A stretch of 64,000 bases of DNA, from NCBI RefSeq assembly GCF_024204685.1, contig NZ_CP100350.1, forward strand, positions 992,001-1,056,000, in the 5' to 3' direction. The notes beneath the pieces were generated by a model. That model saw only the letters and a list, made by a program, of their open reading frames with translations, was not told where the DNA came from and searched no databases. The position numbers and the translations under genes are program-made. Source of the stretch: Gilvimarinus sp. DA14. GTDB taxonomy: Bacteria > Pseudomonadota > Gammaproteobacteria > Pseudomonadales > Cellvibrionaceae. Positions 15,738 through 27,902 of the stretch are shown piece after piece (position 1 is the stretch's first letter; every line of letters starts with the position of its first letter).

Positions 15738-17087
15738 TCAGCGTTCAAACAATGCCATGGATTCGACATGTGCCGTCTGCGGGAACATGTCCATAACACC
15801 CAAGCGCGCTAAGCGATAGCCACCCTGGGTTAAGGTTTGCGCGTCGCGGGCCAAGGTGGCCGGATTACAGGACACATAGAGCACGCGCTTAATTGCGCTG
15901 TCTGGCAGCTGTTCGCACACTTGCTGAGCCCCGGCACGAGGTGGGTCCAGTAGCAGCGCGTCGGCAGTGCCTAGCTCTGTTAACAAGTCCGACAGAGAGG
16001 TGCGAGTAAGATCGCAAGCACGAAACTGAGCTTGTGACAAACCATTGCGCTCGGCATTTTCGCGGCCCCGCTGTACCATGGTTTCCACCGCTTCTATGCC
16101 CGTCACCTCAACCCCGAGACTCGCCATCGGCAGGGTAAAGTTGCCCATGCCGCAAAATAAGTCCAGCACTTTTGTGCCTGGCTCGGCGTTTAGCCAAGTC
16201 ATGGCCTGGCGCAACATTAACTGATTAATGTGCGTATTCACCTGAGTGAAATCGGCGGGATGAAACCCCAGCTCAAGTCCGTACTCGGGCAGAGGCAGGC
16301 TCAATCGCGGATCAACACTCTGGCCGTCTAAATCGATTAATAAACTGGGATCCTTCTGCGCCTGTAGCCATAGCTGCAGTTGATGCTCCTGCGCCAGCTC
16401 CCTAAGCGCCGCCAGCGCGTTATCGGGTATGGCTTGGGTATGGCGCAGAACACATGCCGGGCGCGCTTGCGTCGCGATTAAATCGATATGGGTGACGGCA
16501 TACAACTGGAACTGCTGTAGCCATTTATTTAGAGGATCGAGCAGCGCTTCAAGCTCGTTTGCCAACACTGGGCACTGACGCAGATTGACCAATTGCTTAT
16601 CGCGCCATTGCCGAAACCCCAGACTGACCTGTCCGGCCTTATCAAAGGTCACCCCGAGTCTGGCGCGAGTACGGTAACCATAGCTCTGTGCCACCAGGGG
16701 CTGGGCTATCTGCTCTGGTGCCGGCACCCCGGCGCGCGCCAGCTGGTTCAGCAACCCCTGTTGTTTGACTAAGGGCTGATGGCGGGCGTCCATAAACTGT
16801 AGCTGGCATCCGCCGCAGTGACCAAAGTGGCGACAGCGGGGCTCGACACGCTCGGCAGCAGGTTGCAGCACCTCAAGGCAGCGCGCCTCGCTGTAACGGG
16901 ACTGATCACTGGTAAGACGCGCGCGCACCCGTTCGCCCTCAAGGGCTCCAGAGACAAAAACGGTCTTGCCATCCACACGGCCAATACCACGTCCGTCGTG
17001 GCTGGTCGCAGTGAGGTTTAGCTCAATGTCGCGCGCAACAAACTCGCGTGCAGGGCGCCGCGAGCGGTTAGGCTTGTGACGTTTCAT
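15738..17087 (-). CDS. rlmD: 23S rRNA (uracil-1939-C5)-methyltransferase RlmD
   Basis: A 449-aa enzyme from ATG 17087. An N-terminal TRAM domain (about 18-75) is followed by the iron-sulfur cluster cysteines C85, C91 and C94 (CRHFGHCGGC) and a fourth Cys in NLRQCPVL. The SAM site is DLFCGMGNFTLPMA, and the catalytic region has DPPRAGAQQ and YVSCNPATLARD, where the Cys forms the covalent uracil adduct. It methylates U1939 of 23S rRNA. The start overlaps the cysM tail by 20 bases. The cysM-rlmD order next to a GacS-type kinase is the same as in Pseudomonas, where relA follows; relA is absent here. Confidence 0.93.
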   Translation of the reverse strand: MKRHKPNRSRRPAREFVARDIELNLTATSHDGRGIGRVDGKTVFVSGALEGERVRARLTSDQSRYSEARCLEVLQPAAERVEPRCRHFGHCGGCQLQFMDARHQPLVKQQGLLNQLARAGVPAPEQIAQPLVAQSYGYRTRARLGVTFDKAGQVSLGFRQWRDKQLVNLRQCPVLANELEALLDPLNKWLQQFQLYAVTHIDLIATQARPACVLRHTQAIPDNALAALRELAQEHQLQLWLQAQKDPSLLIDLDGQSVDPRLSLPLPEYGLELGFHPADFTQVNTHINQLMLRQAMTWLNAEPGTKVLDLFCGMGNFTLPMASLGVEVTGIEAVETMVQRGRENAERNGLSQAQFRACDLTRTSLSDLLTELGTADALLLDPPRAGAQQVCEQLPDSAIKRVLYVSCNPATLARDAQTLTQGGYRLARLGVMDMFPQTAHVESMALFER

Positions 17088-17973
17088 TAAATAGGCCCGA
17101 TGACAAATAGCGATCGCCGCGATCACAGACAATCGCCACAATCACCGCATTCTCGACCCGCGCGGCCAACTCCAGCGCAGCGGCTACCGCACCGCCCGAC
17201 GAAACGCCCGAGAAAATACCCTCGCGCCTGGCCAACAAACGCATGGTTTGCTCGGCTTTGGCCTGCGACATACTGACAATTTCATCCACCCGCGACTCGT
17301 CGTAAATTGCCGGCAGATACGCCTGCGGCCAGCGGCGGATACCGGGAATACTGGCTCCCTCTTCGGGCTGCAGGCCTATAATCTGCACCCGCGGGTTCTT
17401 TTCTTTTAAATAGCGCGAGCAACCCATAATAGTGCCGGTGGTACCCATGGAGCTGACAAAATGGGTAACCCGCCCCTGGCTCTGCTGCCAAATTTCGGGG
17501 CCGGTGCCCCGGTAATGAGCTTCTGGATTATCCAGATTACCAAACTGATCCAGCACTTTACCCTCGCCCTCTGCCTGCATTTTTAGCGCGAGATCGCGAG
17601 CCCCTTCCATGCCTTCTTCTTTGCTTACCAAAATCAGGCGCGCACCGTAAGCGGCCATAGAAGCCTTGCGCTCGGCGGTGCTGTTATCCGGCATAATCAG
17701 GGTAAGCGGATAGCCTTTAATGGCCGCCACCATCGCCAGGGCGATTCCGGTATTGCCGCTGGTCGCCTCAATCAAACGATCTCCGGGTTTGATATCACCG
17801 CGCGCCTCGGCGCGGTTAATCATTGACAGCGCCGGGCGATCTTTTACCGAGCCGGCCGGATTGTTGCCCTCAAGTTTTAATAACAGGGTATTAGTACTGC
17901 CGGCATCCAGCAGACGTTGAGCCTTGACCAGGGGCGTATTGCCCACACAGGCTTCAATGGTAGGAAAATCCAT
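17068..17973 (-). CDS. cysM: Cysteine synthase B (O-acetylserine sulfhydrylase)
   Basis: A 301-aa PLP enzyme. K44 in NPAGSVKDRPA binds the cofactor; EATSGNTGIALA is the substrate-binding loop, and SSMGTTGTIMGCSRYL binds the PLP phosphate. It makes cysteine from O-acetylserine and sulfide or thiosulfate. A TTG five codons upstream is possible, but ATG 17973 has AGAGG just before it and gives the family's usual beginning (IEACVGNTPLVKAQRL). Divergent from the hybrid kinase gene and overlapping the following rlmD. Confidence 0.93.
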   Translation of the reverse strand: MDFPTIEACVGNTPLVKAQRLLDAGSTNTLLLKLEGNNPAGSVKDRPALSMINRAEARGDIKPGDRLIEATSGNTGIALAMVAAIKGYPLTLIMPDNSTAERKASMAAYGARLILVSKEEGMEGARDLALKMQAEGEGKVLDQFGNLDNPEAHYRGTGPEIWQQSQGRVTHFVSSMGTTGTIMGCSRYLKEKNPRVQIIGLQPEEGASIPGIRRWPQAYLPAIYDESRVDEIVSMSQAKAEQTMRLLARREGIFSGVSSGGAVAAALELAARVENAVIVAIVCDRGDRYLSSGLFNETSQA

Positions 17974-18233
17974 GAGGACCTCTGACAACTTGCAGCGACG
18001 CGCAAAAGCCGACTATTCTAAGGAGCCGTCAAAAAAGTATCAATTGGCGATCAATGTCGCACTAATAGGTGATGGGGAAAATTAGGTGGCAAAGAAGCAA
18101 CGTCAAGGCGGCCAGAACCTATTGGAGTACTGGGGCTGTTTCGAGCATTTCCAACCCAGCTCTGGGCACTTTGACAAAACAAACCGTTACTTAACTTTCC
18201 ACCCACCCCACTAACAACCCCGTAAGAGCAATA

Positions 18234-21002
18234 ATGAAAGCAAACAGCGTAAAATCCGAACTCTGGCGTCTTATCTTACTTCCTGCCATCAGTATCACGC
18301 TGTTGCTATCGGCAACCCTGACCCTGCTGTATATGAGTGCGCTGGACCGCTTTATCGACCAGCGCGGTCGCCTGCTGGCCGAAAAAACAGCGCATTTGGC
18401 TCACATCGCTATTCGCAACCACAATCCGCAAATGTTGCAGCAGGTTTTACAGTCGACCCTTGAAGAACCAATGATTCGTGCCATTCATGTGGATGATCAT
18501 GAGCAGCAACAAAGCCAGCATTTTGGTCCCAGGTTTCTCGAAATCACCCAAAAGGCCCCCTCGCGGGAAGACTTGGCACAGATTGCCTACTCGGACTATA
18601 CCGCGCGTTTTTCCTACCCAATCGTCAACGACCAGGGAGAGGACCCGGTGGGCAAGCTGGAGATTGAGCTGGCGCTTTCCTCTTACTGGGTCACCATTTA
18701 CCAAACTCTGCTAATTGTGGTGTTAGCGACCACCGCCTGCCTGTTATTGGCGGGTTATTTTGCGGTTAAGCTGCATGGCAACATTGTTCGACCCGCCAAT
18801 ATTATCAATGCCGCCATAGGCAAACTAAGCGCCGGCCAGCTAGACACCCGAATTGAGGGCGAATTCGCCTATGAATTTCAACAGCTGGCACAAAACGTCA
18901 ATACCATGGCGAGTATTCAGGAGCACGCTCAGCAAGATATGCAGCAACATATCGAGCAGTCCATGGACGATTTGCGCGAAACGCTGGAAACCATTGAGAT
19001 TCAAAATATCGAGCTGGATATCGCGCGTAAAGAAGCTGTGGCGGCCAGCCAGATAAAATCCGAATTTCTCGCCAACACCAGCCATGAAATCCGCACCCCG
19101 CTCAACGGGATTATCGGCTTTACCAACCTCGCCATGAAAACCCCGCTGAACGACAAACAACGCAGCTACGTTCAGACCATTCATGACTCCGCGCAAAACC
19201 TGCTGACGATCATTAATGACATTCTCGATTTTTCAAAAATCGAATCGGGTAAAATTGTGCTGGACTATATTCCCCTGGCGCTACGGCAAGTGGTTGAATC
19301 CTCCGTCGACACCCTGGCTTACGAGGCCCAGGAAAAGAACCTGCAAATTCTCACCATTATCGACAACAATATTCCGCCGCAATTGATGGGTGACCCACTG
19401 CGCTTCTCGCAGATCATTACCAACCTGCTGGGCAATGCGGTTAAGTTCAGCAACAAGGGGACAATTATCATCGAACTTAGCCTTGAGCGGTTTGAAGAAA
19501 ACCGAGTAACCCTAAAAGGTGCGGTAACCGATGAAGGTATTGGCCTGAACGAGGAGCAACAGCGCGAACTGTTCAGCGCTTTCACCCAGGCGGACACGTC
19601 TGTTTCCAGAGAATACGGCGGCACGGGACTGGGGCTGGCAATCTGCAAAGGCCTGGTAAACCGTATGAATGGTTCTGTAGGTGTAGACAGTGCGCCAGAC
19701 AAGGGCGCCACTTTCTGGTTTACCGTAGAACTGGGAGTAGACCCCCATTTTGCGGCCACTGAGTACCACTATCTGCAGAACAAGCGGCTGTTAATCAGCA
19801 GCGATATTGAAGCCGGCTATCGTCAACTGGCAAGCCTTACTGAATCCTGGGGCGCGCAAACCAGCTGGATTCAATCGGTTCACGACATTTTCACCACCCT
19901 GCGCGGCGAGCAGCAATCGGGGCAGAGTTACGACTTGATTTTGCTGGATGTATCACCGGGCGAACGCCGCCTGCCGCTCGGGTTGCTGGACAATCTGGCC
20001 GAGCAACTGGAAAGCGAATTTGGCTGCAAGCTGATTATCTGCTGCACCGCCGGGCATAAAATGTTGTTCGCCCAACATGCCAGTAGCAGCACGATTGAAT
20101 TTGTCACCAAACCCATAACCCAGGCGCACTTGCTACAAGCCTGCGGCCACGCCATGAACATGGATTTGGAGAACGGCGACGAACCCGCCACCGGCGAGCA
20201 GCCGGAGCAATATCATGTGCTACTGGTGGACGATAACGAAGCCAACCTGCAACTTGCCAGTGAATTTCTGCAAGATTTAAACGTTCGGGTAACCCAGGCT
20301 AAGTCTGGCGAGCAGGCCCTGCAAATGTACACCGACGGCGCTTTTGACCTGGTGTTTATGGATATTCAAATGCCGGGCATGGATGGTATGCAGACTACTC
20401 AGGAAATGCGCAAAATAGAAAGCGGCAAACGCACCCCTATTATTGCGCTCACCGCCCACTCTATGACTGAGCATAAAACTGATTTGCTGATTTCGGGTAT
20501 GGACGACTGTATTCGTAAACCCGTTGCGCAAGATCAACTGGCACATATGCTCACCCGATGGCTGGGGCTAAATCAAAACCGAATCACTCCAGAACCACGA
20601 GTCATCGGTCTGGCTCCGCCTCCTCAAGCGATAGACAACAGTGGCCCGGTCAATATCAGCCAGTGTCTCGGGCTTGCCAATCAAAAGGCAGATTTGGCAA
20701 AAGACATGCTCTCGATGCTGATTGATAATTTGCACGAAGAAAAGAAAGCCATCAACGATGCGTTTCGCGCGCAAAACTGGGCAGTGCTGCAGGATTTAAT
20801 TCACAAGCTCTATGGCAGCAGTTGTTACACAGGGGTGCCACATTTACGCGGTTTGTCGGGTTTGATCGACAAAACACTCCAAGCGCGCCAAACCGATGCC
20901 CTGGCGCCGATGATACGCAGCTTAAACACAGCCATTGACCAGTTAACTAAATGGCAGAAAAACACCAATATCGATAAGCTGTTTAACGCTTATGCTGAAT
21001 AA
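18234..21002 (+). CDS. barA: Hybrid sensor histidine kinase GacS/BarA
   Basis: A 922-aa tripartite kinase. Transmembrane helices are near 12-34 and 155-178 and bracket a periplasmic region; then come HAMP (about 180-235), HisKA with phospho-acceptor H284 (SHEIRTPLNGIIGF), the ATPase domain (DEGIGLNEEQ, GGTGLGLAICKGL), a degenerate receiver-like segment (about 515-635), a true receiver with D710 (LVFMDIQMPGMDG), and an HPt domain with H857 (IHKLYGSSCYTG). This layout is that of BarA/GacS, which signals to the UvrY/GacA regulator and the Csr/Rsm small RNAs controlling exoproducts and metabolism. The cognate regulator is not in the window. The 3' end overlaps recO tail-to-tail by 20 bases. Confidence 0.93.
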   Translation: MKANSVKSELWRLILLPAISITLLLSATLTLLYMSALDRFIDQRGRLLAEKTAHLAHIAIRNHNPQMLQQVLQSTLEEPMIRAIHVDDHEQQQSQHFGPRFLEITQKAPSREDLAQIAYSDYTARFSYPIVNDQGEDPVGKLEIELALSSYWVTIYQTLLIVVLATTACLLLAGYFAVKLHGNIVRPANIINAAIGKLSAGQLDTRIEGEFAYEFQQLAQNVNTMASIQEHAQQDMQQHIEQSMDDLRETLETIEIQNIELDIARKEAVAASQIKSEFLANTSHEIRTPLNGIIGFTNLAMKTPLNDKQRSYVQTIHDSAQNLLTIINDILDFSKIESGKIVLDYIPLALRQVVESSVDTLAYEAQEKNLQILTIIDNNIPPQLMGDPLRFSQIITNLLGNAVKFSNKGTIIIELSLERFEENRVTLKGAVTDEGIGLNEEQQRELFSAFTQADTSVSREYGGTGLGLAICKGLVNRMNGSVGVDSAPDKGATFWFTVELGVDPHFAATEYHYLQNKRLLISSDIEAGYRQLASLTESWGAQTSWIQSVHDIFTTLRGEQQSGQSYDLILLDVSPGERRLPLGLLDNLAEQLESEFGCKLIICCTAGHKMLFAQHASSSTIEFVTKPITQAHLLQACGHAMNMDLENGDEPATGEQPEQYHVLLVDDNEANLQLASEFLQDLNVRVTQAKSGEQALQMYTDGAFDLVFMDIQMPGMDGMQTTQEMRKIESGKRTPIIALTAHSMTEHKTDLLISGMDDCIRKPVAQDQLAHMLTRWLGLNQNRITPEPRVIGLAPPPQAIDNSGPVNISQCLGLANQKADLAKDMLSMLIDNLHEEKKAINDAFRAQNWAVLQDLIHKLYGSSCYTGVPHLRGLSGLIDKTLQARQTDALAPMIRSLNTAIDQLTKWQKNTNIDKLFNAYAE

Positions 21003-21693
21003 AGAGTTCCCGTGAGCGCAAGGGTTTGCTGCCCAGTAGCGGTTGTAACAATTGGCGATTGGCAAGCTTGGCCGTTTTACGTGCTGTAGCCAAATCGAAG
21101 CGCTGCCCTGCCACCTGTAAGATGTGCTCACCGTAAAACAGCCCTGCCGTTTTTTCACCGGCCACAACCGGCACAAAACCCTGCTCTGTTTCCAGCCGAT
21201 AATATGCATCAGCCTGAATTGGGCCTCCATCCCAGGCGGCTTCGCGCCAACTGATACCCACCCCTAACGCCAGCAACAGCGACATTTCAAAACGGCGCAA
21301 TGACGGTTCAAGCGCCTCTTGCGCCACCAAAGACTCGATAGCCGTTTGATAGGCGGTAAAAATTTCCGGGTGGGGGTCGGCCTCGGGCAGCAAGCGGTGC
21401 AACAGTTCATTGAGGTATAGGCCCGAGTATAAACTAGCACCGGTTAAAAAATGCGGCTGCCCACGGGCCTCAAAATGAGTCATCAACAGCATACCGCCCT
21501 TGCCTTGCGCAGAGATTAGCAGAGGGATAAAAGGGTTGAGCAGGGAGCGCTGGGATTTCTTTTTTTGCCGCTGGCCGCGCACGACAGCCGCAACAATGCC
21601 ATATTGAGGAGTAAAACAGTGGACTATAAAACTGGTATCGCGGTAAGGGCGAGCATGAATAATATACGCCGGTTGCAACTCGACCCGCTGCAT
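20983..21693 (-). CDS. recO: DNA repair protein RecO
   Basis: A 236-aa protein starting MQRVELQPAYIIHARPYRDTSFIVHCFTP, the OB-fold N-terminus of RecO, followed by the basic stretch RGQRQKKKSQRSLLNPF and the helical C-terminal domain (LYLNELLHRLLPEADPHPEIF). It loads RecA onto SSB-covered single-stranded DNA together with RecR. Last gene of the lepA-lepB-DUF4845-rnc-era-recO run, with a 12-base gap after era. The C-terminal codons overlap the convergent kinase gene. Confidence 0.93.
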   Translation of the reverse strand: MQRVELQPAYIIHARPYRDTSFIVHCFTPQYGIVAAVVRGQRQKKKSQRSLLNPFIPLLISAQGKGGMLLMTHFEARGQPHFLTGASLYSGLYLNELLHRLLPEADPHPEIFTAYQTAIESLVAQEALEPSLRRFEMSLLLALGVGISWREAAWDGGPIQADAYYRLETEQGFVPVVAGEKTAGLFYGEHILQVAGQRFDLATARKTAKLANRQLLQPLLGSKPLRSRELFIQHKR

Positions 21694-21705
21694 AAGCTAC
21701 AACCT

Positions 21706-22605
21706 TTACAGGTCGTCGTAACCTAAGCTGCGCAGTGCCCGCTCGTCGTCAGACCAACCAGATTTAACCTTAACCCAGAGCCGCAGCATAATTTTGCTAT
21801 CCAACAACTTCTCCATATCAAGGCGCGCCTGCTGACCTATCTGCTTGATCCGGTCGCCCTTGTTACCGATTAAAATACGCTTCTGCCCGTCGCGCTCAAC
21901 CAGAATAACGGCGCCAATATGCAGGGTGCGCCCCTGCTGTTTGTACTCTTCAATTTCTACCGCCATCTGGTGGGGTAGCTCGTCGCCCAGCTGGCGAGTA
22001 ATTTTTTCACGAATAATTTCCGCCACCATAAACCGGGCGGAGCGATCGGTGATCTGATCTTCGTCAAAAAAATGCGGCCCCTCGGGGATATAACCCAGAA
22101 TAACCTCCTGCAAGCGATCTAAATTAGTGCCGCGCAGTGCCGACATAGGTACGATTTGATCGGCATTTAATCGCTCGGACAATTTCTGCAAATGGGGCAG
22201 CAAAGTGTTTTTATCGTCAATTTTATCGATTTTATTCACCGCGAGAATAATTGGTGAACGGATAGCCTCGAGTCGCTGCGCCACCATTTCATCTTCTTCG
22301 GTAAAGGTTAAACGATCCACCACAAAGATCACCAAATCCACGTCTTTCATGGCGGAGCCAGCGGCGCGATTCATGTAGCGATTAATTGCACGCGGCTCAT
22401 TCTTATGTAGCCCGGGAGTGTCTACAAAAACTATTTGATCAGCGCCATCGGTAAGAATACCGGTAACATTATTACGCGTGGTTTGCGGTTTGCGCGAGGT
22501 AATACTCACCTTCTGCCCCAGCAGATGGTTCAACAGCGTCGACTTGCCCACGTTGGGCCGCCCGACGATTGCCACATAGCCACAGCGGGTGGTTTGTTCA
22601 GACAT
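21706..22605 (-). CDS. era: GTPase Era
   Basis: A 299-aa GTPase. G1 is GRPNVGKST (15-23), G3 is DTPGLH and G4 is NKID. The C-terminal KH domain contains [18 protein letters not shown]. It binds the 3' end of 16S rRNA during 30S assembly. It lies nine bases after rnc in the conserved rnc-era-recO order. Confidence 0.96.
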   Translation of the reverse strand: MSEQTTRCGYVAIVGRPNVGKSTLLNHLLGQKVSITSRKPQTTRNNVTGILTDGADQIVFVDTPGLHKNEPRAINRYMNRAAGSAMKDVDLVIFVVDRLTFTEEDEMVAQRLEAIRSPIILAVNKIDKIDDKNTLLPHLQKLSERLNADQIVPMSALRGTNLDRLQEVILGYIPEGPHFFDEDQITDRSARFMVAEIIREKITRQLGDELPHQMAVEIEEYKQQGRTLHIGAVILVERDGQKRILIGNKGDRIKQIGQQARLDMEKLLDSKIMLRLWVKVKSGWSDDERALRSLGYDDL

Positions 22606-22614
22606 AGTATTTTC

Positions 22615-23295
22615 CTAACTGACCCCAAGGCGCTTCAGCGCTTGCGCGGCGGATTGTTTTTCGGCGGCGCGACGACTGCTGGCGCGCGCACTTTCGGGAG
22701 TATCTAGCAGCGACACATGACACTCAACGGTGAACATTTGCGCGTGTGCCTCGCCAGCCACGGCCACCACCTGGTAATCCGGCAGCGGCTCGCGCCTGGA
22801 TTGCAAATACTCTTGCAAGCGGGTTTTGGCGTCTTTGGCCGGGTTTTCCAAACTCAGGGCTTGTAAGCGTGAGTCGTACCACTGCAGTACCCGCGTGCGG
22901 CAGCTGGGCATATCTGAATCGAGATAAATAGCACCAATAATGGCCTCTACTGCATCGGCCAGAATTGAATCGCGTCGGTGGCCGCCGCTTTTCATTTCGC
23001 CTTCACCCAAGCTCAGGCACTCGCCCAACTCAAACTCACGAGCCAGCTCAGCCAGGGTTTCGCCTTTGACCATTTGCGAGCGCAGGCGACTCAATTGCCC
23101 CTCTCGGGCCTTGGGGAATTGTTCAAAGAGCGCTTCACCTACCAGGAAGTTGACAATCGAGTCCCCCAGAAACTCCAATCGCTCGTTGTTTGCTGCACCC
23201 ACACTGCGATGGCTTAGGGCGAGCTGTAGCCGGGTTATGTCTTTAAACTGATAACCCAAGCGCTGTTGCAGACGTGTCAGTAAAATATCGCTCAC
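22615..23295 (-). CDS. rnc: Ribonuclease III
   Basis: A 226-aa enzyme. The catalytic signature NERLEFLGDSIVNFLVGEAL (about 37-56) and a second acidic pair in DAVEAIIGAIYLD coordinate Mg ions; the C-terminal dsRNA-binding domain is about 152-222 (DAKTRLQEYLQSRREPLPDY ... SSRRAAEKQSAAQALKRL). It processes rRNA precursors and other double-stranded RNA. The start overlaps the previous stop by four bases (ATGA), indicating coupling. Confidence 0.95.
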   Translation of the reverse strand: MSDILLTRLQQRLGYQFKDITRLQLALSHRSVGAANNERLEFLGDSIVNFLVGEALFEQFPKAREGQLSRLRSQMVKGETLAELAREFELGECLSLGEGEMKSGGHRRDSILADAVEAIIGAIYLDSDMPSCRTRVLQWYDSRLQALSLENPAKDAKTRLQEYLQSRREPLPDYQVVAVAGEAHAQMFTVECHVSLLDTPESARASSRRAAEKQSAAQALKRLGVS

Positions 23296-23708
23296 TGGTC
23301 TTCAAGTTTCTCTGGGGCGTCACAGCATTCGTCCGGGAGACTGCTGTCCAGTACATTGTGAAAACTCAGCACCACATCGATGTTGGATATCAGAGGCACG
23401 CGAGTTTCGTATTTATTGACAATAATAATACCCTTACTGCTCTGTACAAACTCAAGCTCTTTAGCGCCAGCGCTGCGTACATTATTGATACTGAAGTAGC
23501 TGTTCAGCTTGCGGGTAATCTCGCCTTTACTCATGCGCTTGAGAGCTTCACCTTCGTCGGCCAGGGCCTTTAAACCGTTAACAATGTAGTAGTTTTCGGC
23601 ATATACCGGTACCAGCTTGGCCGCACACAGGCCAAAAAACGCCACCACCATAATGACCAATAACCAACCTATGGACGACAATCCCCGTTGCGATGAACCT
23701 GTACGCAT
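23292..23708 (-). CDS. DUF4845 membrane-anchored protein
   Basis: A 138-aa protein with one N-terminal transmembrane helix (LSSIGWLLVIMVVAFFGLCAAKLVPVYAENYYI) and a small periplasmic domain. The position between lepB and rnc, the GxxS/IxxLxxxxx anchor and the length match the DUF4845 family common in gammaproteobacteria. Function unknown. Translationally coupled to rnc. Confidence 0.85.
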   Translation of the reverse strand: MRTGSSQRGLSSIGWLLVIMVVAFFGLCAAKLVPVYAENYYIVNGLKALADEGEALKRMSKGEITRKLNSYFSINNVRSAGAKELEFVQSSKGIIIVNKYETRVPLISNIDVVLSFHNVLDSSLPDECCDAPEKLEDQ

Positions 23709-23762
23709 AGTCGCTATCCTCAGCTTAAGTGTTGTTTCGCTTTTACGATTTTTTGTCTGGCA

Positions 23763-24623
23763 CTAGTCAATGGCACCAACACGGTCAAAACTGGGCAAAC
23801 TGAACAGTGAATCCCAGTGCATCCATACCGCTACAGCTTTACCAACGATATGATCTTCCGGCACAAAAGGATCATCCCAACCGCGACTGTCGAAGCTGTT
23901 ATCGCGGTTATCCCCCATCATGAAATAATGCCCCTCGGGTACAGTCCATAAGCCGTGGCGGCTGAATTGTCCGGGGCGCAGATACTTGCGCGAGGTGTAG
24001 GTGTGCTCTCCCAAGCTCTCCTCAACCAGCCGAAATTGCGGGCGCTGGGGCGGCAATACAGCCTGCAGTTTCTCGGGTACTGGCTCACCATTAACAAATA
24101 GCTCATGGTCGGTGTATTCAATGGTATCGCCAGGCAATCCGATTACTCTTTTAATGTAGTAAGTATCGGGCAAATGCGGTGGAAAAAATACCATTACGTC
24201 GCCGCGCTCGGGCTCATTTATGGGAATAACTTTTTTATTGATTACCGGCAGGCGAATGCCATAGGTGTATTTATTGACCAGAATAAAATCGCCAATATCC
24301 AAAGTTGGCTCCATTGAGCCCGAAGGGATTTGAAAAGGCTCGGCGACAAAGGAACGCAACACAAACACCACCAGTAGAACTGGAAAGAACGACTTGCTGT
24401 ACTCCACCAGCGTAGGTTCGCGAGACGCTTCGTCTACCGCGCGGTGATACAACTTGCGGCTATCGCTGCCCTCTTCCCCCAGGTCTTTGCCATCAAACTG
24501 CGCCTTGGCGGCCGCTACTTTTTGCTTGCGCGGACCGGCCAATACCAATGCATCAAACAGCCAAACCAAGCCGGTAAAAAAAACCCCGATGGTTAGAATC
24601 AGGGGCAGGTTTATGTTTCCCAT
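23763..24623 (-). CDS. lepB: Signal peptidase I
   Basis: A 286-aa inner-membrane serine protease. Two N-terminal hydrophobic segments (about 5-28 and 78-95) precede the catalytic Ser103 in IPSGSMEPTL and Lys158 in YYIKRVIGLPGD; the box GDNRDNSFDSRGW is near 237-249. It cleaves signal peptides from exported proteins such as the lyase and receptors encoded here. The gap to lepA is 15 bases. Confidence 0.95.
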   Translation of the reverse strand: MGNINLPLILTIGVFFTGLVWLFDALVLAGPRKQKVAAAKAQFDGKDLGEEGSDSRKLYHRAVDEASREPTLVEYSKSFFPVLLVVFVLRSFVAEPFQIPSGSMEPTLDIGDFILVNKYTYGIRLPVINKKVIPINEPERGDVMVFFPPHLPDTYYIKRVIGLPGDTIEYTDHELFVNGEPVPEKLQAVLPPQRPQFRLVEESLGEHTYTSRKYLRPGQFSRHGLWTVPEGHYFMMGDNRDNSFDSRGWDDPFVPEDHIVGKAVAVWMHWDSLFSLPSFDRVGAID

Positions 24624-24638
24624 GTATTTGCCTTGTAA

Positions 24639-26456
<1,818 letters not shown>

Positions 26457-26664
26457 TCTGTCTCAACTCATGCGCCGGCGCAGTGCGCAGGCGGCGAAAT
26501 GTGGCTTGCCGCACAGGTGTTAAAGCCTTACCACCGGCGGGCTGGTCAAAGGCGGCAAGTTTAGCTTATTTGCCCGGGCCATGCTATGACGCGCTTTCGC
26601 CCTGACGCTTGCGATTTGCTAGAATCGCCGCCAATCAAATACTACCGACCCAAGCGAACCGCAC

Positions 26665-27801
26665 ATGAATGCAAATACCCCCACCCTAGAGCTCGCCTGC
26701 GACCTGATTTCGCGCCAATCTGTCACCCCCGAAGATGCTGGCTGCCAGGCACTGATGATCGAACGATTAGAACGCATTGGCTTTACCGTCCACCGCCTGC
26801 GTTTTGGCGAGGTGGATAACTTTTGGGCGGTGCGTGGCGACTCTGGCCCATTGTTGGCTTTTGCCGGCCATACCGACGTGGTGCCCACCGGCCCCGCCGA
26901 GCATTGGCAATACCCCCCATTCGAACCTTGCATTGTTGATGGCATGCTCTGCGGCCGTGGCGCGGCAGATATGAAAGGCTCCCTCGCCTCCATGGTGGTG
27001 GCCTGCGAAGAGTTTATCGCCCAGCACCCCGAGCATCACGGCCGGATTGGCTTTTTGATTACCAGCGATGAGGAAGGTCCCGCCGACAACGGCACCGTAA
27101 AAGTGGTGCAATGGTTAGAAGATAATGGCGAGAAAATGGACTGGTGCATTGTGGGCGAGCCCTCTAGCACCGATAAGCTTGGCGATGTAATCAAGAACGG
27201 CCGGCGCGGCTCGCTGGGCGCCGAGCTGAGCGTAAAAGGCGTGCAAGGCCATGTGGCCTACCCGCACCTGGCGGAAAACCCTATTCACACTCTGGCACCG
27301 GCCTTGGCCGAGCTGGCGAGCACCGAGTGGGACAAGGGGAATGACTTCTTTCCCGCCACCAGTTTTCAGGTGTCCAACCTTAACGCTGGCACAGGCGCTA
27401 CCAACGTGATTCCCGGTGAAGCTCACGTGATATTTAACTTTCGCTTCTCCACCGAGGTTACCGAAACCGAGCTGCGCGAGCGCACTGAGGAAATTTTAAA
27501 TCGCCACGGACTCAATTATGAAGTCAATTGGAAACTGAGCGGTCAGCCATTTTTAACCGCCGAGGGCTCACTGGTAGACGCGGTGGTGCAAGCCGTTGAA
27601 AACACCACCGGTTATAAGCCTCAGCTGTTGACCACCGGCGGCACCTCGGACGGGCGCTTTATTGCCCCCACCGGCGCCCAGGTGGTAGAGCTTGGACCGC
27701 GCAATGCCACCATTCACAAGGTCGATGAGCGTATCAGTGCCGCAGATTTAGAACTGCTGACCCAGACTTATCGACGCACCCTGGAATTATTGCTGACGTA
27801 G
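26665..27801 (+). CDS. dapE: Succinyl-diaminopimelate desuccinylase
   Basis: A 378-aa M20-family dizinc hydrolase. The metal ligands and catalytic residues are H69 ([10 protein letters not shown]), D102 ([10 protein letters not shown]), E136/E137 ([11 protein letters not shown]), and a late His in NATIHKVDE. It hydrolyses N-succinyl-L,L-diaminopimelate in lysine and cell-wall synthesis. Transcribed divergently from lepA. dapA lies elsewhere in the window at 40.2 kb. Confidence 0.95.
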   Translation: MNANTPTLELACDLISRQSVTPEDAGCQALMIERLERIGFTVHRLRFGEVDNFWAVRGDSGPLLAFAGHTDVVPTGPAEHWQYPPFEPCIVDGMLCGRGAADMKGSLASMVVACEEFIAQHPEHHGRIGFLITSDEEGPADNGTVKVVQWLEDNGEKMDWCIVGEPSSTDKLGDVIKNGRRGSLGAELSVKGVQGHVAYPHLAENPIHTLAPALAELASTEWDKGNDFFPATSFQVSNLNAGTGATNVIPGEAHVIFNFRFSTEVTETELRERTEEILNRHGLNYEVNWKLSGQPFLTAEGSLVDAVVQAVENTTGYKPQLLTTGGTSDGRFIAPTGAQVVELGPRNATIHKVDERISAADLELLTQTYRRTLELLLT

Positions 27802-27902
27802 ATTATCAGCTACGGCAGCGGCGCTGGCATACAGGCAAAGCTCGGGGCAAAAGCCGAGCGCCGCTGGTATGATGACAAAAAATTTCTCGATAGGGATTGA
27901 TC

